A DNA stretch of 36,773 nt, taken from the NCBI GenBank assembly GCA_002368735.1, contig DFEQ01000059.1, positions 1-36,773 on the forward strand. The letters run 5' to 3'. Origin of the DNA: Christensenella sp. UBA3798 (GTDB lineage Bacteria > Bacillota > Clostridia > Christensenellales > CAG-1252). The notes under the pieces are model-generated. The model saw nothing but the letters and a program-made list of their open reading frames with translations, ran no database searches and had not been told where the DNA came from. Positions 7,805-16,505 of the stretch are shown in pieces (within the stretch, counting starts at the first letter, position 1; each line of letters starts with the position of its first letter). Position numbers and translations under genes: made by a program.

Positions 7805-8827
7805 ATGAGTAAATACGTTGTTTCCTCCTCTCCTCATATCGGCAACGACCGCACCGTCGCAACCATTATGCTCGACGTGCTCATCGCATTGATGCCTGCG
7901 GTGCTTGGCTCGGTATATTTCTTTGGCTTTTATGCATTGTTTATCGAGATACTTGCCGTTGGGTCCGCCGTCGGGGCGGAAGCCTTGTTCAACGTTATCA
8001 CCAAGAGGGAGCAGACCATCGGGGATTGCTCTGCGGCGGTCACGGGGCTACTCCTTGCGCTCAACCTGCCCGTCAGCGTTCCCTTCTACGTTCCCATCAT
8101 CGGCAGTGCTTTTGCCATTATCTTTGTAAAGATGCTCTTCGGCGGTATCGGTAAGAACTTTGCAAATCCCGCCATTGCGGGGAGGATATTCCTCCTGCTC
8201 GCTTGGGCGTCTGCGATGACCTCTTTCGTGAAGCCGATCACCTGGATAAACGGCGATGCTTTCGTGTATTTCCGTTGCATTCTGCGAGGGAGAGAAGGGC
8301 TACTTGACGTGGCGGCACTTTCGACCGCGACGCCTTTGGCGTCGCTTCGCACAGACCCTGCGGGGCTCGGCGTCTTTGATATGTTCTTCGGCGCGATAGG
8401 CGGTTCGCTGGGCGAGACCAGCGCTTTGCTCCTCTTGATAGGGGGCGTATATCTTATCGTTCGCCGCGTTATCGACTGGCGCGTCCCCGTCACCTTTATC
8501 GGCACCGTCGCGCTCTTTGCGCTCATCTACGGCGCCGCGAAGGGTCATGCGCTTGACTACATTCTGCCTTCTCTCTTCGGTGGCGGCTTGTTCCTCGGCG
8601 CATTCTTTATGGCAACCGACTATTCCACGACGCCCAATACCAAACTCGGGCTCGTTGTATTTGCCTTGGGATGCGGGATCATTACCTCCCTCATCCGCTT
8701 CTTCGGCAGTTATCCCGAGGGCGTTTCCTTTGCGATACTCCTGATGAATATCGTAACGCCCTATATCGATAAAGCCTTCATTCCCCGTCCCTTCGGTTAC
8801 CGACCGAAGAAAGGAGCCAAAGCATGA
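7805..8827 (+). CDS. rnfD: Rnf complex subunit D (flavinylated membrane protein)
   Basis: 340 residues; starts four bases after rnfC. A polytopic membrane protein with the RnfD/NqrB family opening SSSPHIGNDRTVATIMLDVL and a central GKNFANPAIAGR motif. The flavin attachment region reads LSTATPLA (Ser173-Pro177), where Thr176 is the expected covalent FMN site. About nine or ten helices are visible. RnfD forms part of the ion channel and electron path across the membrane. Its stop overlaps the rnfG start (ATGA), indicating translational coupling. Confidence 0.97.
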   Translation: MSKYVVSSSPHIGNDRTVATIMLDVLIALMPAVLGSVYFFGFYALFIEILAVGSAVGAEALFNVITKREQTIGDCSAAVTGLLLALNLPVSVPFYVPIIGSAFAIIFVKMLFGGIGKNFANPAIAGRIFLLLAWASAMTSFVKPITWINGDAFVYFRCILRGREGLLDVAALSTATPLASLRTDPAGLGVFDMFFGAIGGSLGETSALLLLIGGVYLIVRRVIDWRVPVTFIGTVALFALIYGAAKGHALDYILPSLFGGGLFLGAFFMATDYSTTPNTKLGLVVFALGCGIITSLIRFFGSYPEGVSFAILLMNIVTPYIDKAFIPRPFGYRPKKGAKA

Positions 8828-9423
8828 GAAAGAGTCTCGGATACGAAATACTGATGACTGCTCTCGTGCTGGTCATCATTGCGGGAATAGCGGGCGCGCT
8901 CCTCGGTCTGGTCAATCATTTTACCGCCGTGGATGAGGACGAACTCATCGCTCGCAAAGCAACCGCCGTCTATGACGGCGCTTTGGAGAAGTTCATCGGT
9001 GAGGAAGGTATGACCGCACCCATGAAAGAGGATTCCGGCGAGGTGCTCGGCGTGTACGTGCCCAAGGCGGAAGGGAAGGACGTCTACGTCATCGTGGCGC
9101 GCGGTTTCGGTGCCTACAAGGGCTCTTTGGACCTCCTCGTGAATATCACGAACGGGAAGATCGTCAAGATAGCCGCCTACGAAGCCAACGAGACGCCCGG
9201 CTTAGGCAGTAAGGCGCTTCAGGAGGGCTATTTCGAGCGTTATTACGATCAACCCATCACGCCCCAATTCAAGGGATTTGCTCTCGTGAAACGTCCTGCG
9301 GAGATGCCTGATGAAGTCAGTGCTGTGACGGGCGCGTCTAAGAGCAGCACCGCTGTGACAAACGCGGTCAACGCCGCCGTGAAATGGTATCAAATGAGAG
9401 TATTGAAGGGGGTGAACGCATGA
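8824..9423 (+). CDS. rnfG: Rnf complex subunit G (FMN-binding, extracytoplasmic)
   Basis: 199 residues. One N-terminal transmembrane helix (about 8-30) is followed by an extracytoplasmic FMN-binding domain. ETPGLGSK and the terminal TGASKSS motif (169-175) mark the family; in the usual SGAT/TGAT motif FMN is bound through a phosphoester to the fourth residue, which here is Ser172 rather than the more common Thr. The ApbE-type flavin transferase needed for attachment is not in this window. The gene overlaps rnfD and rnfE by ATGA junctions. Confidence 0.96.
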   Translation: MRKSLGYEILMTALVLVIIAGIAGALLGLVNHFTAVDEDELIARKATAVYDGALEKFIGEEGMTAPMKEDSGEVLGVYVPKAEGKDVYVIVARGFGAYKGSLDLLVNITNGKIVKIAAYEANETPGLGSKALQEGYFERYYDQPITPQFKGFALVKRPAEMPDEVSAVTGASKSSTAVTNAVNAAVKWYQMRVLKGVNA

Positions 9424-10070
9424 AAAACGAACGATTGAACACCCTGACCAACGGTATCGTCAAGAGCAATCCTACGTTTAGGCTGGTCTTGGGCACCTGT
9501 CCCACCCTTGCCGTGACGACGCAGGCGATAAACGGCTTGGCGATGGGCGCGGCGGTCACCTTCGTACTTCTTTGCTCCAACGTGATGATTTCACTTTTGA
9601 AAAAAGTGATACCCGATCGCGTGCGTATCCCCGCTTTCGTCGTCATCATAGCCACCTTCGTTACCGTGGTGCAGATGGTGATGAAAAAGTTCCTGCCCTC
9701 TTTATACGATGCGCTCGGTGTATTCCTGCCGCTTATCGTGGTCAACTGTATCATTTTGGCGCGTGCGGAGGCTTTTGCTTCCTGTAATCCCGTCTTGGAC
9801 AGCGCCCTTGACGGTTTGGGTATGGGCTTCGGCTTTACCCTGAGTTTGACCTTTATCGGCATCGTGCGTGAGCTTCTCGGTGCGGGCTCCTTCTTCGGAC
9901 TGCCCATCGGTTCGCTCGGCAATGTGTCCATGACCATCTTTGTCCTGCCTGCGGGCGGCTTCCTCGTTTACGGCACCTTGATGGCGCTCGTCAACTATCT
10001 GACTGCGCTTGCGGAGAATAGGAAGTACGATTCTTCTAAGAAGAAGGGCAAGAAGGAGGCGAAAGCATGA
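9420..10070 (+). CDS. rnfE: Rnf complex subunit E (integral membrane)
   Basis: 216 residues from ATG 9420, overlapping the rnfG stop and preceded by GAAGGGGGTG. An upstream in-frame start at 9384 lies inside rnfG and would add 12 unrelated residues. The protein opens LTNGIVKSNPTFRLVLGTCP, then LAVTTQAINGLAMG, the standard RnfE/NqrD signature, with six helices. A C-terminal lysine-rich tail (KKKGKKEAK) is cytoplasmic. RnfE pairs with RnfA in an inverted arrangement holding a membrane-embedded iron-sulfur centre. Cys near the first and fourth helices (GTCP, VNCI) fit that role. Confidence 0.96.
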   Translation: MKNERLNTLTNGIVKSNPTFRLVLGTCPTLAVTTQAINGLAMGAAVTFVLLCSNVMISLLKKVIPDRVRIPAFVVIIATFVTVVQMVMKKFLPSLYDALGVFLPLIVVNCIILARAEAFASCNPVLDSALDGLGMGFGFTLSLTFIGIVRELLGAGSFFGLPIGSLGNVSMTIFVLPAGGFLVYGTLMALVNYLTALAENRKYDSSKKKGKKEAKA

Positions 10071-10651
10071 ATCTCTATTTCGTGATCATCATCGGCTCCG
10101 TTTTCGTCAATAACTTCGTCCTTAGCCAGTTCCTCGGTATATGCCCCTTCCTCGGTGTGTCCAAGAAGACAAATACCGCGCTCGGCATGGGCTTTGCCGT
10201 CATCTTCGTTATGTCTATCGCGTCGGTCTTTACCTATCTCGTCAACGAGTACGTGTTGGTACCCCTTGAGCTGGAATACATGAAGACCATCGCCTTTATC
10301 TTGATAATAGCCGCCCTCGTGCAGTCGGTGGAAATAGTTATCAAGAAATTCAGCCCCTCGCTGTACAGTGCTCTCGGCGTATATCTGCCACTCATTACGA
10401 CGAACTGTGCGGTCTTGGGCGTGGCTCTACTCAATATCGAAAAGGCGTACAACCTCTTTCAATCCTTCTTGAACGGCGTGTTTGCGGGCGTTGGCTTCAC
10501 CCTTGCCATCGTACTGCTCGCCGGCGTTCGCGAAAGGATAGTCACTAAGAGCGTCCCCGAGCCCTTCCGCGGTTTCCCCATCACGTTGATAGCCGCGGCG
10601 CTCCTCAGTATGGCGTTCAGCGCATTCTCCGGAATGTTCGGTATCGTATAA
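10067..10651 (+). CDS. rnfA: Rnf complex subunit A (integral membrane)
   Basis: 194 residues; ATG overlaps the rnfE stop. Typical RnfA/NqrE sequence: NNFVLSQFLGICPFLGVSK near the N-terminus, YLPLITTNCAVLGVAL in the middle, and six transmembrane helices. The ICP and TNC cysteines are those expected to bind the intramembrane iron-sulfur cluster shared with RnfE. Together with RnfD and RnfE it forms the ion-translocating core. Confidence 0.97.
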   Translation: MNLYFVIIIGSVFVNNFVLSQFLGICPFLGVSKKTNTALGMGFAVIFVMSIASVFTYLVNEYVLVPLELEYMKTIAFILIIAALVQSVEIVIKKFSPSLYSALGVYLPLITTNCAVLGVALLNIEKAYNLFQSFLNGVFAGVGFTLAIVLLAGVRERIVTKSVPEPFRGFPITLIAAALLSMAFSAFSGMFGIV

Positions 10652-10663
10652 GGAGGCCGGAAT

Positions 10664-11473
10664 ATGTTGCTTGGTGTTAAGTTATACGTAGCGATCCTCG
10701 TTCCGGCGGCGATACTTATCGCGGTCGCGGCGGTCTTTGCCGTGATACTCGCCTTCCTCGGCAGAAAGCTCGAGGTCAAGCGCGACGAGAAAGTCGTGGA
10801 GATAGAAGGGCTTCTTTCGGGAGCCAACTGCGGCGGGTGCGGTTATGCGGGGTGTAGCGCCTTTGCGGAGGCGCTTGCCAACGGCAAAGCAGATCTGTCC
10901 TCTTGTAATGCGACGAGCAAGGTCAATAAGGACAAAATTGCCGAGATACTCGGCACCGTCAACGATGGGGAGGAGATGGCTTTCGTCGTGTGTTGCAACG
11001 GCGGTAGTGCCTGTGAAGATAAGTACGACTATCACGGATACGGCGATTGCGCTTCTATGGAGCTATTAGCAGGCGGACGCAAGGCCTGTCCCGTCGGCTG
11101 TATGGGAACGGGCACTTGTATGAAGCATTGCGACCACCACGCGTGTAGTTTGTCCGATAACGGCTATGCCGAGATACGCGACGACAGATGCACCCTTTGC
11201 GGCAAGTGCGCAAAGTCGTGTCCGAAGGGGCTGATACGCAAGGTGCCTGCGCGCGCTAAGGTGTACGTAGCTTGTTCCAATCACGCAAAAGGCAAGGAGG
11301 TGCGCTCCTACTGCAAGGCAGGGTGCATCGGGTGCGGGATGTGCGTGCGCACCTGTCCGAACGGCGCCATCGAGCTCCAAGATAACCTTGCCGTCATTGA
11401 TTACGCAAAATGTACGGGTTGCGGCGCTTGCGCCATGAAATGCCCGTCGAAATGTATTAAAACCAGAGATTGA
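10664..11473 (+). CDS. rnfB: Rnf complex subunit B (polyferredoxin, entry point of electrons)
   Basis: 269 residues; ATG after AAGGAGG. One N-terminal helix (about 7-32) anchors a cytoplasmic iron-sulfur protein. Residues 56-81 hold the C-x2-C-x4-C-x16-C cluster motif (ANCGGCGYAGC ... SSC). Further cysteine sets follow: CPVGCMGTGTC, CTLCGKCAKSCP, CIGCGMCVRTCP and CTGCGACAMKCP, giving several [4Fe-4S] clusters. RnfB accepts electrons from reduced ferredoxin. It ends the rnf operon; the phosphatase gene follows after 30 bases and may be cotranscribed. Confidence 0.97.
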   Translation: MLLGVKLYVAILVPAAILIAVAAVFAVILAFLGRKLEVKRDEKVVEIEGLLSGANCGGCGYAGCSAFAEALANGKADLSSCNATSKVNKDKIAEILGTVNDGEEMAFVVCCNGGSACEDKYDYHGYGDCASMELLAGGRKACPVGCMGTGTCMKHCDHHACSLSDNGYAEIRDDRCTLCGKCAKSCPKGLIRKVPARAKVYVACSNHAKGKEVRSYCKAGCIGCGMCVRTCPNGAIELQDNLAVIDYAKCTGCGACAMKCPSKCIKTRD

Positions 11474-11503
11474 CCACTATTAAAACGGAGGAGTGAGGCT
11501 TAT

Positions 11504-13024
11504 ATGGAAAAAATAGCGATTATTGACTTAGGCTCAAATACGGCGCGCCTTGTGCTCGTGGACATTTTGGAAGGAGGATATTTCTTCGTCTTTGACGAGC
11601 TGAAAGAGAACGTCAGGCTCGGACAAGATATGGAGATGGACGGATTCTTGCGTCCCGCAAGGATAGAGCAGACCAAGAAGACCTTGCAGATGTTCCGTCG
11701 CTTCTGCGATTCCAACGGTGTGGAGAAGATATTTGCTTTTGCCACCGCAGCCGTCAGAAGGGCAAAGAATCAAAAGAGCTTCCTGGAAGAGGTCGCGGTC
11801 ACTTGCGGTATCAAACTGCGCGTTTTAAGCGCCGTGGAGGAAGGACAATATATCTATACCGGCGTCATCAATGCGATGGATATCCCCAAGGGACTTATCG
11901 TGGATATGGGCGGCGGCAGTACCAAGATAGTCTACTATAATCGTAAGACCATCTTGGAGCAGGCGACCCTCCCCTTTGGCGCGGTGACCTTGACCGATAT
12001 GTTCAAGGGGCAGGATCTTTTGCCCGAAGAGCGCGCGGAAAAGATAGAGGAGCACGTCAATCAGGAGCTTGAAAAGCTCGAATGGCTCAAAGAGCTCGAC
12101 CCCGACACCCAGCTCATCGGCGTGGGCGGCTCCTTCCGTAACCTCGGCAAGATAAGCCGTAGGATCAAGAAGTATCCCCTGAACGTGGCGCACGGCTACA
12201 ATATCGAAACGGGCGAATTCAACGCGATCTACGATACCATCAAGACGCTTCCTCTCGATAGGACCATGAAGATCAAGGGGCTTTCCAGCACTCGCGCGGA
12301 TATCTTCCCCAGTGCGCTTGCTTGCATCAGCCGTATCGTGACGGTGTGCGGCTTTAAAAACATCGTCATCAGCGGCAGCGGCATGAGAGAGGGCGCAATG
12401 TTCAAGTATGCCGTCCCCACCGTGTCGGAGAAGCCTATCTCGGATATCCTCGGATATAGCCTAAATACCCTTGTTAAGCACTTTGAGCTCAACGAGGACC
12501 ACCTCCGCCACATCATGGACCTCTCGATGCAGATCTTCAAGCAGCTCAAAGTATTGCACAAACTCCCGCGTATGTACGTAAAGGTGCTTCGCGCCGCGGC
12601 GATGCTGCACGACGCCGGCTCCAAGATAAAGTTCTACGACCACCACAAGCATTCCGCTTACATCATCCTGAATAGTCGTATCTTCGGCCTTACCCACAAG
12701 GAGATAGTCATGGCGGCGTTCGTCGCCTCCGCGCATAAGGACGGCGTCCCCGTGACGGAGGATATGCAGAAGTATCTCTCGATGCTCACCGAGGAGGATA
12801 TCGACGCGGTCAAGAAGCTCGGATTGGTCTTAAAGATCGCCGAGAGCTTCGATAGGAGCATGAGCGGTATCATCACGGGTATCACCTGCGATATCCTCGG
12901 CGATAGCGTCATCATGAAGACCATCACCGAAAACCACGCCGATTGCTCGCTCGAAGTCAACGACGCATTGAGCTGCAAGGCAGAGTTCAAGGCTTCCTAC
13001 GGCAAGAATCTCGAGATACTCTAA
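11504..13024 (+). CDS. ppx: Ppx/GppA-family phosphatase with C-terminal HD domain (exopolyphosphatase or pppGpp hydrolase)
   Basis: 506 residues, ATG after GGAGGAG/GAGG. The N-terminal actin-like ATPase fold shows AIIDLGSNTARLVLVD (6-20), FAFATAAVRRAKN (77-89), and the second phosphate loop IVDMGGGSTK (132-141). The C-terminal part carries an HD-type helical domain with AAMLHDAGSK (HD at 369-370) and DHHKHS (379-384). This N+C layout is that of full-length exopolyphosphatases, which remove terminal phosphate from polyphosphate and often act on pppGpp. Which activity dominates here cannot be told. It follows rnfB by 30 bases and ends at a strong terminator. Confidence 0.88.
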   Translation: MEKIAIIDLGSNTARLVLVDILEGGYFFVFDELKENVRLGQDMEMDGFLRPARIEQTKKTLQMFRRFCDSNGVEKIFAFATAAVRRAKNQKSFLEEVAVTCGIKLRVLSAVEEGQYIYTGVINAMDIPKGLIVDMGGGSTKIVYYNRKTILEQATLPFGAVTLTDMFKGQDLLPEERAEKIEEHVNQELEKLEWLKELDPDTQLIGVGGSFRNLGKISRRIKKYPLNVAHGYNIETGEFNAIYDTIKTLPLDRTMKIKGLSSTRADIFPSALACISRIVTVCGFKNIVISGSGMREGAMFKYAVPTVSEKPISDILGYSLNTLVKHFELNEDHLRHIMDLSMQIFKQLKVLHKLPRMYVKVLRAAAMLHDAGSKIKFYDHHKHSAYIILNSRIFGLTHKEIVMAAFVASAHKDGVPVTEDMQKYLSMLTEEDIDAVKKLGLVLKIAESFDRSMSGIITGITCDILGDSVIMKTITENHADCSLEVNDALSCKAEFKASYGKNLEIL

Positions 13025-13041
13025 AATATCATCATAACGTT

Positions 13042-13073
13042 AAAATGCACGGCAAGCGCCGTGCATTTTTTTT
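13042..13073 (+). terminator. Rho-independent terminator after ppx
   Basis: A 12-bp stem (13042-13053 with 13058-13069; core ATGCACGGC/GCCGTGCAT), four-base loop AAGC and a run of T's through 13073. It is one of the strongest hairpins in the window. Confidence 0.95.
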
Positions 13074-13118
13074 ATAAAAAAACTCGGCATAGTGAAGTGC
13101 ACTCCATAACGCCGAGCT
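13074..13118 (-). terminator. Rho-independent terminator after serA
   Basis: On the minus strand CTCGGC (13111-13116) pairs with GCCGAG (13083-13088), with a smaller GTGCAC palindrome in the loop, followed by a run of T's (13072-13082 on the complement). It lies next to the plus-strand ppx terminator, so the two convergent operons are ended back to back. Confidence 0.8.
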
Positions 13119-13138
13119 TTTTATTGTGTTGTTATTTC

Positions 13139-14281
13139 TTAAAGAACTCTGACTTTGAGAGCGTTTGCCGCGAGGGCGTCGATGACCTCTTTTGCGGGGA
13201 CTTTGTCAAGGTCGGCTATCACGTAGGTCACGTCGCCCCTCTTTGCAAGGGAGAGAGCCACAGCGCCGCCGAGCGCCTTTTTGATATCCTCTTCGGTGAC
13301 TGCCTCTTTGGTCAGGATGGTGACACGCACGGTGCCCTTGCGTGCAAGGGAGAGCGCAGGGCAGTTGACGCTGTTTTTGATGTTGCCGTTTTCAATATAA
13401 TCTTTGAGCTCGGCTGATGCCATCACGGCACAGTTATCTTCCGCTTCGGGGGTGGAAGCGCCGAGGTGGGGGATGGTGATGATCTTATCCGATACGCCGA
13501 TCACAGCGGGCATCGGGAAGTCGGTCACGTATTTCTTGACCTTACCGCTCTCGAGTGCGGCGATGATCGCGTCGTTATCGACGAGCTCGCCTCTCGCGCA
13601 GTTTACGATACGCACGCCGTCCTTCATCTTGGCGATGGAGGATGCGTTTATCATACCCTTCGTGGAGTCATTGAAGGGCACGTGCAGGGTGATGAAATCG
13701 GCGCCCGTATAGATATCGTCGAGGTTGGTCGTGAAGGTGAGGTCCTCGCTGATGGTCTTTGCTTTTTCTTCGGTAAAGAAGGGATCGTATCCGATGACCT
13801 TCATTCCGAGCGCGAGAGCTGCTTTTGTGACGAGAGCGCCGATCGCGCCGAGTCCCACGACGCCGAGCGTCTTACCGAAGATCTCGGGTCCGATAAATGC
13901 CTTCTTGCCGCTTTCCACCTGTTTTGCGGCGTCTTCCTTGCCTTTGAGCGAGCCTGCGAAAGCCACGCCGCCGAGTACGTCACGGCAAGAGAGGAGCAGG
14001 GCGCAAATGACAAGTTCCTTAACGGCGTTAGCATTGGCACCGGGAGTATTAAAGACCACAACGCCCGCATCCGTCATCTTGGGCAGGGGGATGTTGTTAA
14101 CGCCTGCGCCTGCGCGAGCCACCGCCACGAGCGAAGGATTGATCTCGTACTCGTGCATTGCCGCGCTTCTGACTAGGATACCGACGGGATCGACAGCGTC
14201 GTCGGAGACGTGATAGGCTTTTTTGTCCAGATTCGTATAAATAAGATCGCTGATGGCGTTTAACTTCTTTATCTCGTACAT
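13139..14281 (-). CDS. serA: D-3-phosphoglycerate dehydrogenase (serine biosynthesis)
   Basis: 380 residues. It oxidises 3-phosphoglycerate to 3-phosphohydroxypyruvate with NAD+. Visible features: GAGVNNIPL substrate-domain motif, Rossmann loop GLGAIG (143-148) with a downstream Asp in IGYDP, catalytic Arg in NCARGELVD (Arg230) and catalytic His in IPHLGAST (His272). The usual active-site Glu, 29 residues after the Arg in E. coli SerA, is replaced by Ala259 within YVTDFPMPA. The last 65 residues resemble a regulatory ACT domain (VRVTILTKEAVTEEDIKKAL). Ribosome site AAGGAGCG. It follows serC by nine bases and shares its promoter. Confidence 0.93.
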   Translation of the reverse strand: MYEIKKLNAISDLIYTNLDKKAYHVSDDAVDPVGILVRSAAMHEYEINPSLVAVARAGAGVNNIPLPKMTDAGVVVFNTPGANANAVKELVICALLLSCRDVLGGVAFAGSLKGKEDAAKQVESGKKAFIGPEIFGKTLGVVGLGAIGALVTKAALALGMKVIGYDPFFTEEKAKTISEDLTFTTNLDDIYTGADFITLHVPFNDSTKGMINASSIAKMKDGVRIVNCARGELVDNDAIIAALESGKVKKYVTDFPMPAVIGVSDKIITIPHLGASTPEAEDNCAVMASAELKDYIENGNIKNSVNCPALSLARKGTVRVTILTKEAVTEEDIKKALGGAVALSLAKRGDVTYVIADLDKVPAKEVIDALAANALKVRVL

Positions 14282-14290
14282 AATCGCTCC

Positions 14291-15367
14291 TTATTTGTTT
14301 TCAAGCTCGAATTTCTTCATGAATTCGATGAGTTTCTTGACGCCTTCTACCGGCATCGCGTTATAGATGGAGGCGCGCATACCGCCCACGAGTCTGTGTC
14401 CCTTGATGGAGACGAGACCTTCTGCCGCGGCTTCCTTGACGAACTTCGCGTCCAGTTCCTCCGAGCCTGTCACGAAGGGCACGTTCATGATAGAGCGGTC
14501 CTCCTTATTAACGTAGTTCTTGTAAAGGTCGCTGTTGTCGATAAAGTCGTAGAGCATCGCCGCCTTGCTCTCGTTTATCTCATTGATAACCTTGATGCCG
14601 CCCATCTTCTTGAGGTGACGAAGGGTGAGCATAGCGATATAGATGCTGAATGCGGGCGGGGTGTTGTAAAGGCTGTTCTTGTCCGCCTGCGTCTTGTATG
14701 CGAGCATCGTGGGGCAGATGGGGAGCTCCTTGCCGATGAGGTCTTTTCTGACGATCACGACAGTCAGACCTGCGGCGCTGATATTCTTCTGCGCGCCGGC
14801 GTAGAGAAGTCCGAACTTGGATACGTCGATATCACGGCTGAGGATCTCGCTGCTTACGTCCGCAACGAGGGGGCAGGGGGTCTCGGGGAACTCCTTCCAT
14901 CTCGTGCCGAAAATGGTGTTGTTGCTGGTGATATGTACGTAGCTGGCGTCCTTGCGGAAGCTATCCACGGTGACCTTGGGGATATAGGTGTAGGTCTTAT
15001 CCTCAGAGGAAGCGGCAAGGGCGATGTCACCGTATTTCTTCGCTTGCTTATAGGCAAGGTTCGCAAAGTTACCGGTGACCACGTAGTCCGCTTTGCCCGT
15101 TGCGGAGATCAGGTTCAGCGGGATCGCGTCGAACTGCTGACTGGCGCCGCCTTGAAGAAGAAGGACCTGATAGTCGTCGGGCACCTTCATGAGCTCGGTG
15201 AAGAGGGCGAGGCACTCGTTGTGGATGCCGTCGTAGACCTTGGAGCGGTGGCTCATTTCGGTCACGCTCATTCCGCTGTTTTCATAGTCGAGGAAAGATG
15301 CTTGCGCTTCTTTCAGAACGTCTTCGAAGAGCATGGAGGGACCTGCGGAAAAATTGTAAACTCTCAT
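14291..15367 (-). CDS. serC: Phosphoserine aminotransferase
   Basis: 358 residues, starting MRVYNFSAGPSMLFEDVL, the standard SerC N-terminus, after GGAGAC. It converts 3-phosphohydroxypyruvate plus glutamate to phosphoserine. LLQGGASQQFDAIP binds the cofactor phosphate; TSNNTIFGTRW and VADVSSEILSR are conserved; Lys194 in YAGAQKNISAAG is the pyridoxal-phosphate lysine; GGMRASIYNAMP closes the active site. It forms a two-gene operon with serA. No phosphoserine phosphatase (serB) is present in the window. Confidence 0.97.
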   Translation of the reverse strand: MRVYNFSAGPSMLFEDVLKEAQASFLDYENSGMSVTEMSHRSKVYDGIHNECLALFTELMKVPDDYQVLLLQGGASQQFDAIPLNLISATGKADYVVTGNFANLAYKQAKKYGDIALAASSEDKTYTYIPKVTVDSFRKDASYVHITSNNTIFGTRWKEFPETPCPLVADVSSEILSRDIDVSKFGLLYAGAQKNISAAGLTVVIVRKDLIGKELPICPTMLAYKTQADKNSLYNTPPAFSIYIAMLTLRHLKKMGGIKVINEINESKAAMLYDFIDNSDLYKNYVNKEDRSIMNVPFVTGSEELDAKFVKEAAAEGLVSIKGHRLVGGMRASIYNAMPVEGVKKLIEFMKKFELENK

Positions 15368-15400
15368 AATAGTCTCCTTTGGAGTGTTTTTATCGCTTAT

Positions 15401-15429
15401 ATTTTATATCATTTATTGTATAAACGCAA
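15401..15429 (-). promoter_or_regulatory. Candidate promoter of serC-serA
   Basis: Minus strand TTGCGT (15424-15429), 17-base spacer, TAAAAT (15401-15406), about 35 bases upstream of the serC start in an AT-rich stretch. The -35 is weak. I saw no T-box or serine-responsive leader here. Confidence 0.4.
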
Positions 15430-15526
15430 GCGAACGGAGGTATATAGATTTTACGATTTCGATTATTCTCGTATACGCGCATTTATAGCGAGAAAAAAGC
15501 TCTCAAAAGGATGCCGAGGGAGAAAA

Positions 15527-15561
15527 ACGAGAAAAAAGCGCCGAACCTTATGTTTCGGCGC
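15527..15561 (-). terminator. Rho-independent terminator after the nucleotidyltransferase gene
   Basis: An 8-bp GC-rich stem GCGCCGAA/TTCGGCGC (15538-15545 with 15554-15561) is followed on the minus strand by a T-rich run (complement of 15527-15537). It lies 35 bases past the nucleotidyltransferase stop. Confidence 0.85.
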
Positions 15562-15595
15562 GTATTCGCTTATTTACACTTTGATAGACGGGCTT

Positions 15596-16303
15596 TTATT
15601 TCGTTGAGAGAGTTAGGGACTTTTCCGCAACGTGATAATTGGTGCTGTAATAGGAGAGCAGGGTGCCGATATCCGACCAATAGCCCGACATAACCTTTGC
15701 ATAGATTTGACCCGGGATCGTGGGGAAGATGTTGCGGGCGAAGTCCTGAAATCCCGAAGGGATCTTTTTCAATATCTCCTTTTTGAAGACGTAGATCCCC
15801 GTGGAGACGATATTGCCGACGGGCTCTTTTGGCTTCTCTATAAAGGAACGCACTTTGCCTGCGCCGTTTAGGAGCATCACGCCGTACTCGGAAGGATCCT
15901 CTACCTTGGTCGCCGCGATGGTGGCGAGCTTGCCGTGGCTTTTATGAAAGGAAACGAGGGCGCCGAGATCGAAATCTGTATAGGCGTCGCCCGAGATAAC
16001 GAGGAAATCTTCATCGAATTTCTCTGCTGCGACCTTGACGCTTCCCGCCGTCCCGAGAGGCTCTTGCTCGATAAAATAACGGAGGTGCACACCCATCTCG
16101 CGTCCGTCTCCGAACGCCTCGACGATGCTATTCGCCATATAGCCCAAAGTAACGGATATATCGGTAAAATCGTGCTTTTTTAAAAGGGCGATGATATAGT
16201 GCAAAATAGGCTTGTCGAGTATGGGCATCATGGGCTTGGGCGCGTGGTCGGTCAAGGGGGCGAGTCGCGTCCCTTTTCCTCCTGCCATTATTACAGCTTT
16301 CAT
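15596..16303 (-). CDS. Sugar-1-phosphate nucleotidyltransferase (NDP-sugar pyrophosphorylase family)
   Basis: 235 residues. The N-terminal signature MKAVIMAGGKGTRLAPLT plus PKPMMPILDKPIL identifies an NTP-transferase that activates a sugar-1-phosphate to an NDP-sugar. LGTAGSVK contacts the nucleotide, VISGDAYTDFD gives the metal-binding Asp, SFIEKP the sugar-site Glu/Lys, and GYWSDIGT the final catalytic turn. Only the catalytic domain is present; there is no C-terminal left-handed helix, as in the short mannose-1-phosphate guanylyltransferase or glucose-1-phosphate thymidylyltransferase-like group. Which sugar is used cannot be told. AGGAGAG precedes the ATG. It stands alone, divergent from RNase J. 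Confidence 0.9.
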   Translation of the reverse strand: MKAVIMAGGKGTRLAPLTDHAPKPMMPILDKPILHYIIALLKKHDFTDISVTLGYMANSIVEAFGDGREMGVHLRYFIEQEPLGTAGSVKVAAEKFDEDFLVISGDAYTDFDLGALVSFHKSHGKLATIAATKVEDPSEYGVMLLNGAGKVRSFIEKPKEPVGNIVSTGIYVFKKEILKKIPSGFQDFARNIFPTIPGQIYAKVMSGYWSDIGTLLSYYSTNYHVAEKSLTLSTK

Positions 16304-16425
16304 AGAGTCTCTCCTTCAGTCGTAGTATGGCGCTTCTTTCCTTCGATTATTCGCTTTTGCCTTTGCGGGACGATACTTCCTCCGCTCATTCGCCTTTTTT
16401 CGCGGCGAATACCGCGCCCGAAAAC

Positions 16426-16454
16426 TTGACGGGGGTAATAAACTAGTCTATAAT
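16426..16454 (+). promoter_or_regulatory. Strong sigma-A-type promoter of the RNase J operon
   Basis: TTGACG (16426-16431), 17-base spacer, perfect TATAAT (16449-16454), about 50 bases upstream of the RNase J start. This is one of the best promoter matches in the window. Confidence 0.85.
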
Positions 16455-16505
16455 TATAAAAAAACAAAACTAATCGCGCATAAAGCGTTATATATTCGGA
16501 GAATT

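Noticed and set aside
15368..15480. T-box or riboswitch ahead of serC-serA
   Set aside because: The leader is short and AT-rich with only a promoter-like pair; no T-box sequence, antiterminator or aptamer-like stems were seen.
14396..15607. 403-codon plus-strand open frame opposite serC
   Set aside because: serC on the minus strand has all family motifs; this frame shows none and runs into the AT-rich promoter.
16396..16420. Terminator between the nucleotidyltransferase and RNase J promoters
   Set aside because: CGCGG/CCGCG can pair, but neither strand has a T-run after it.
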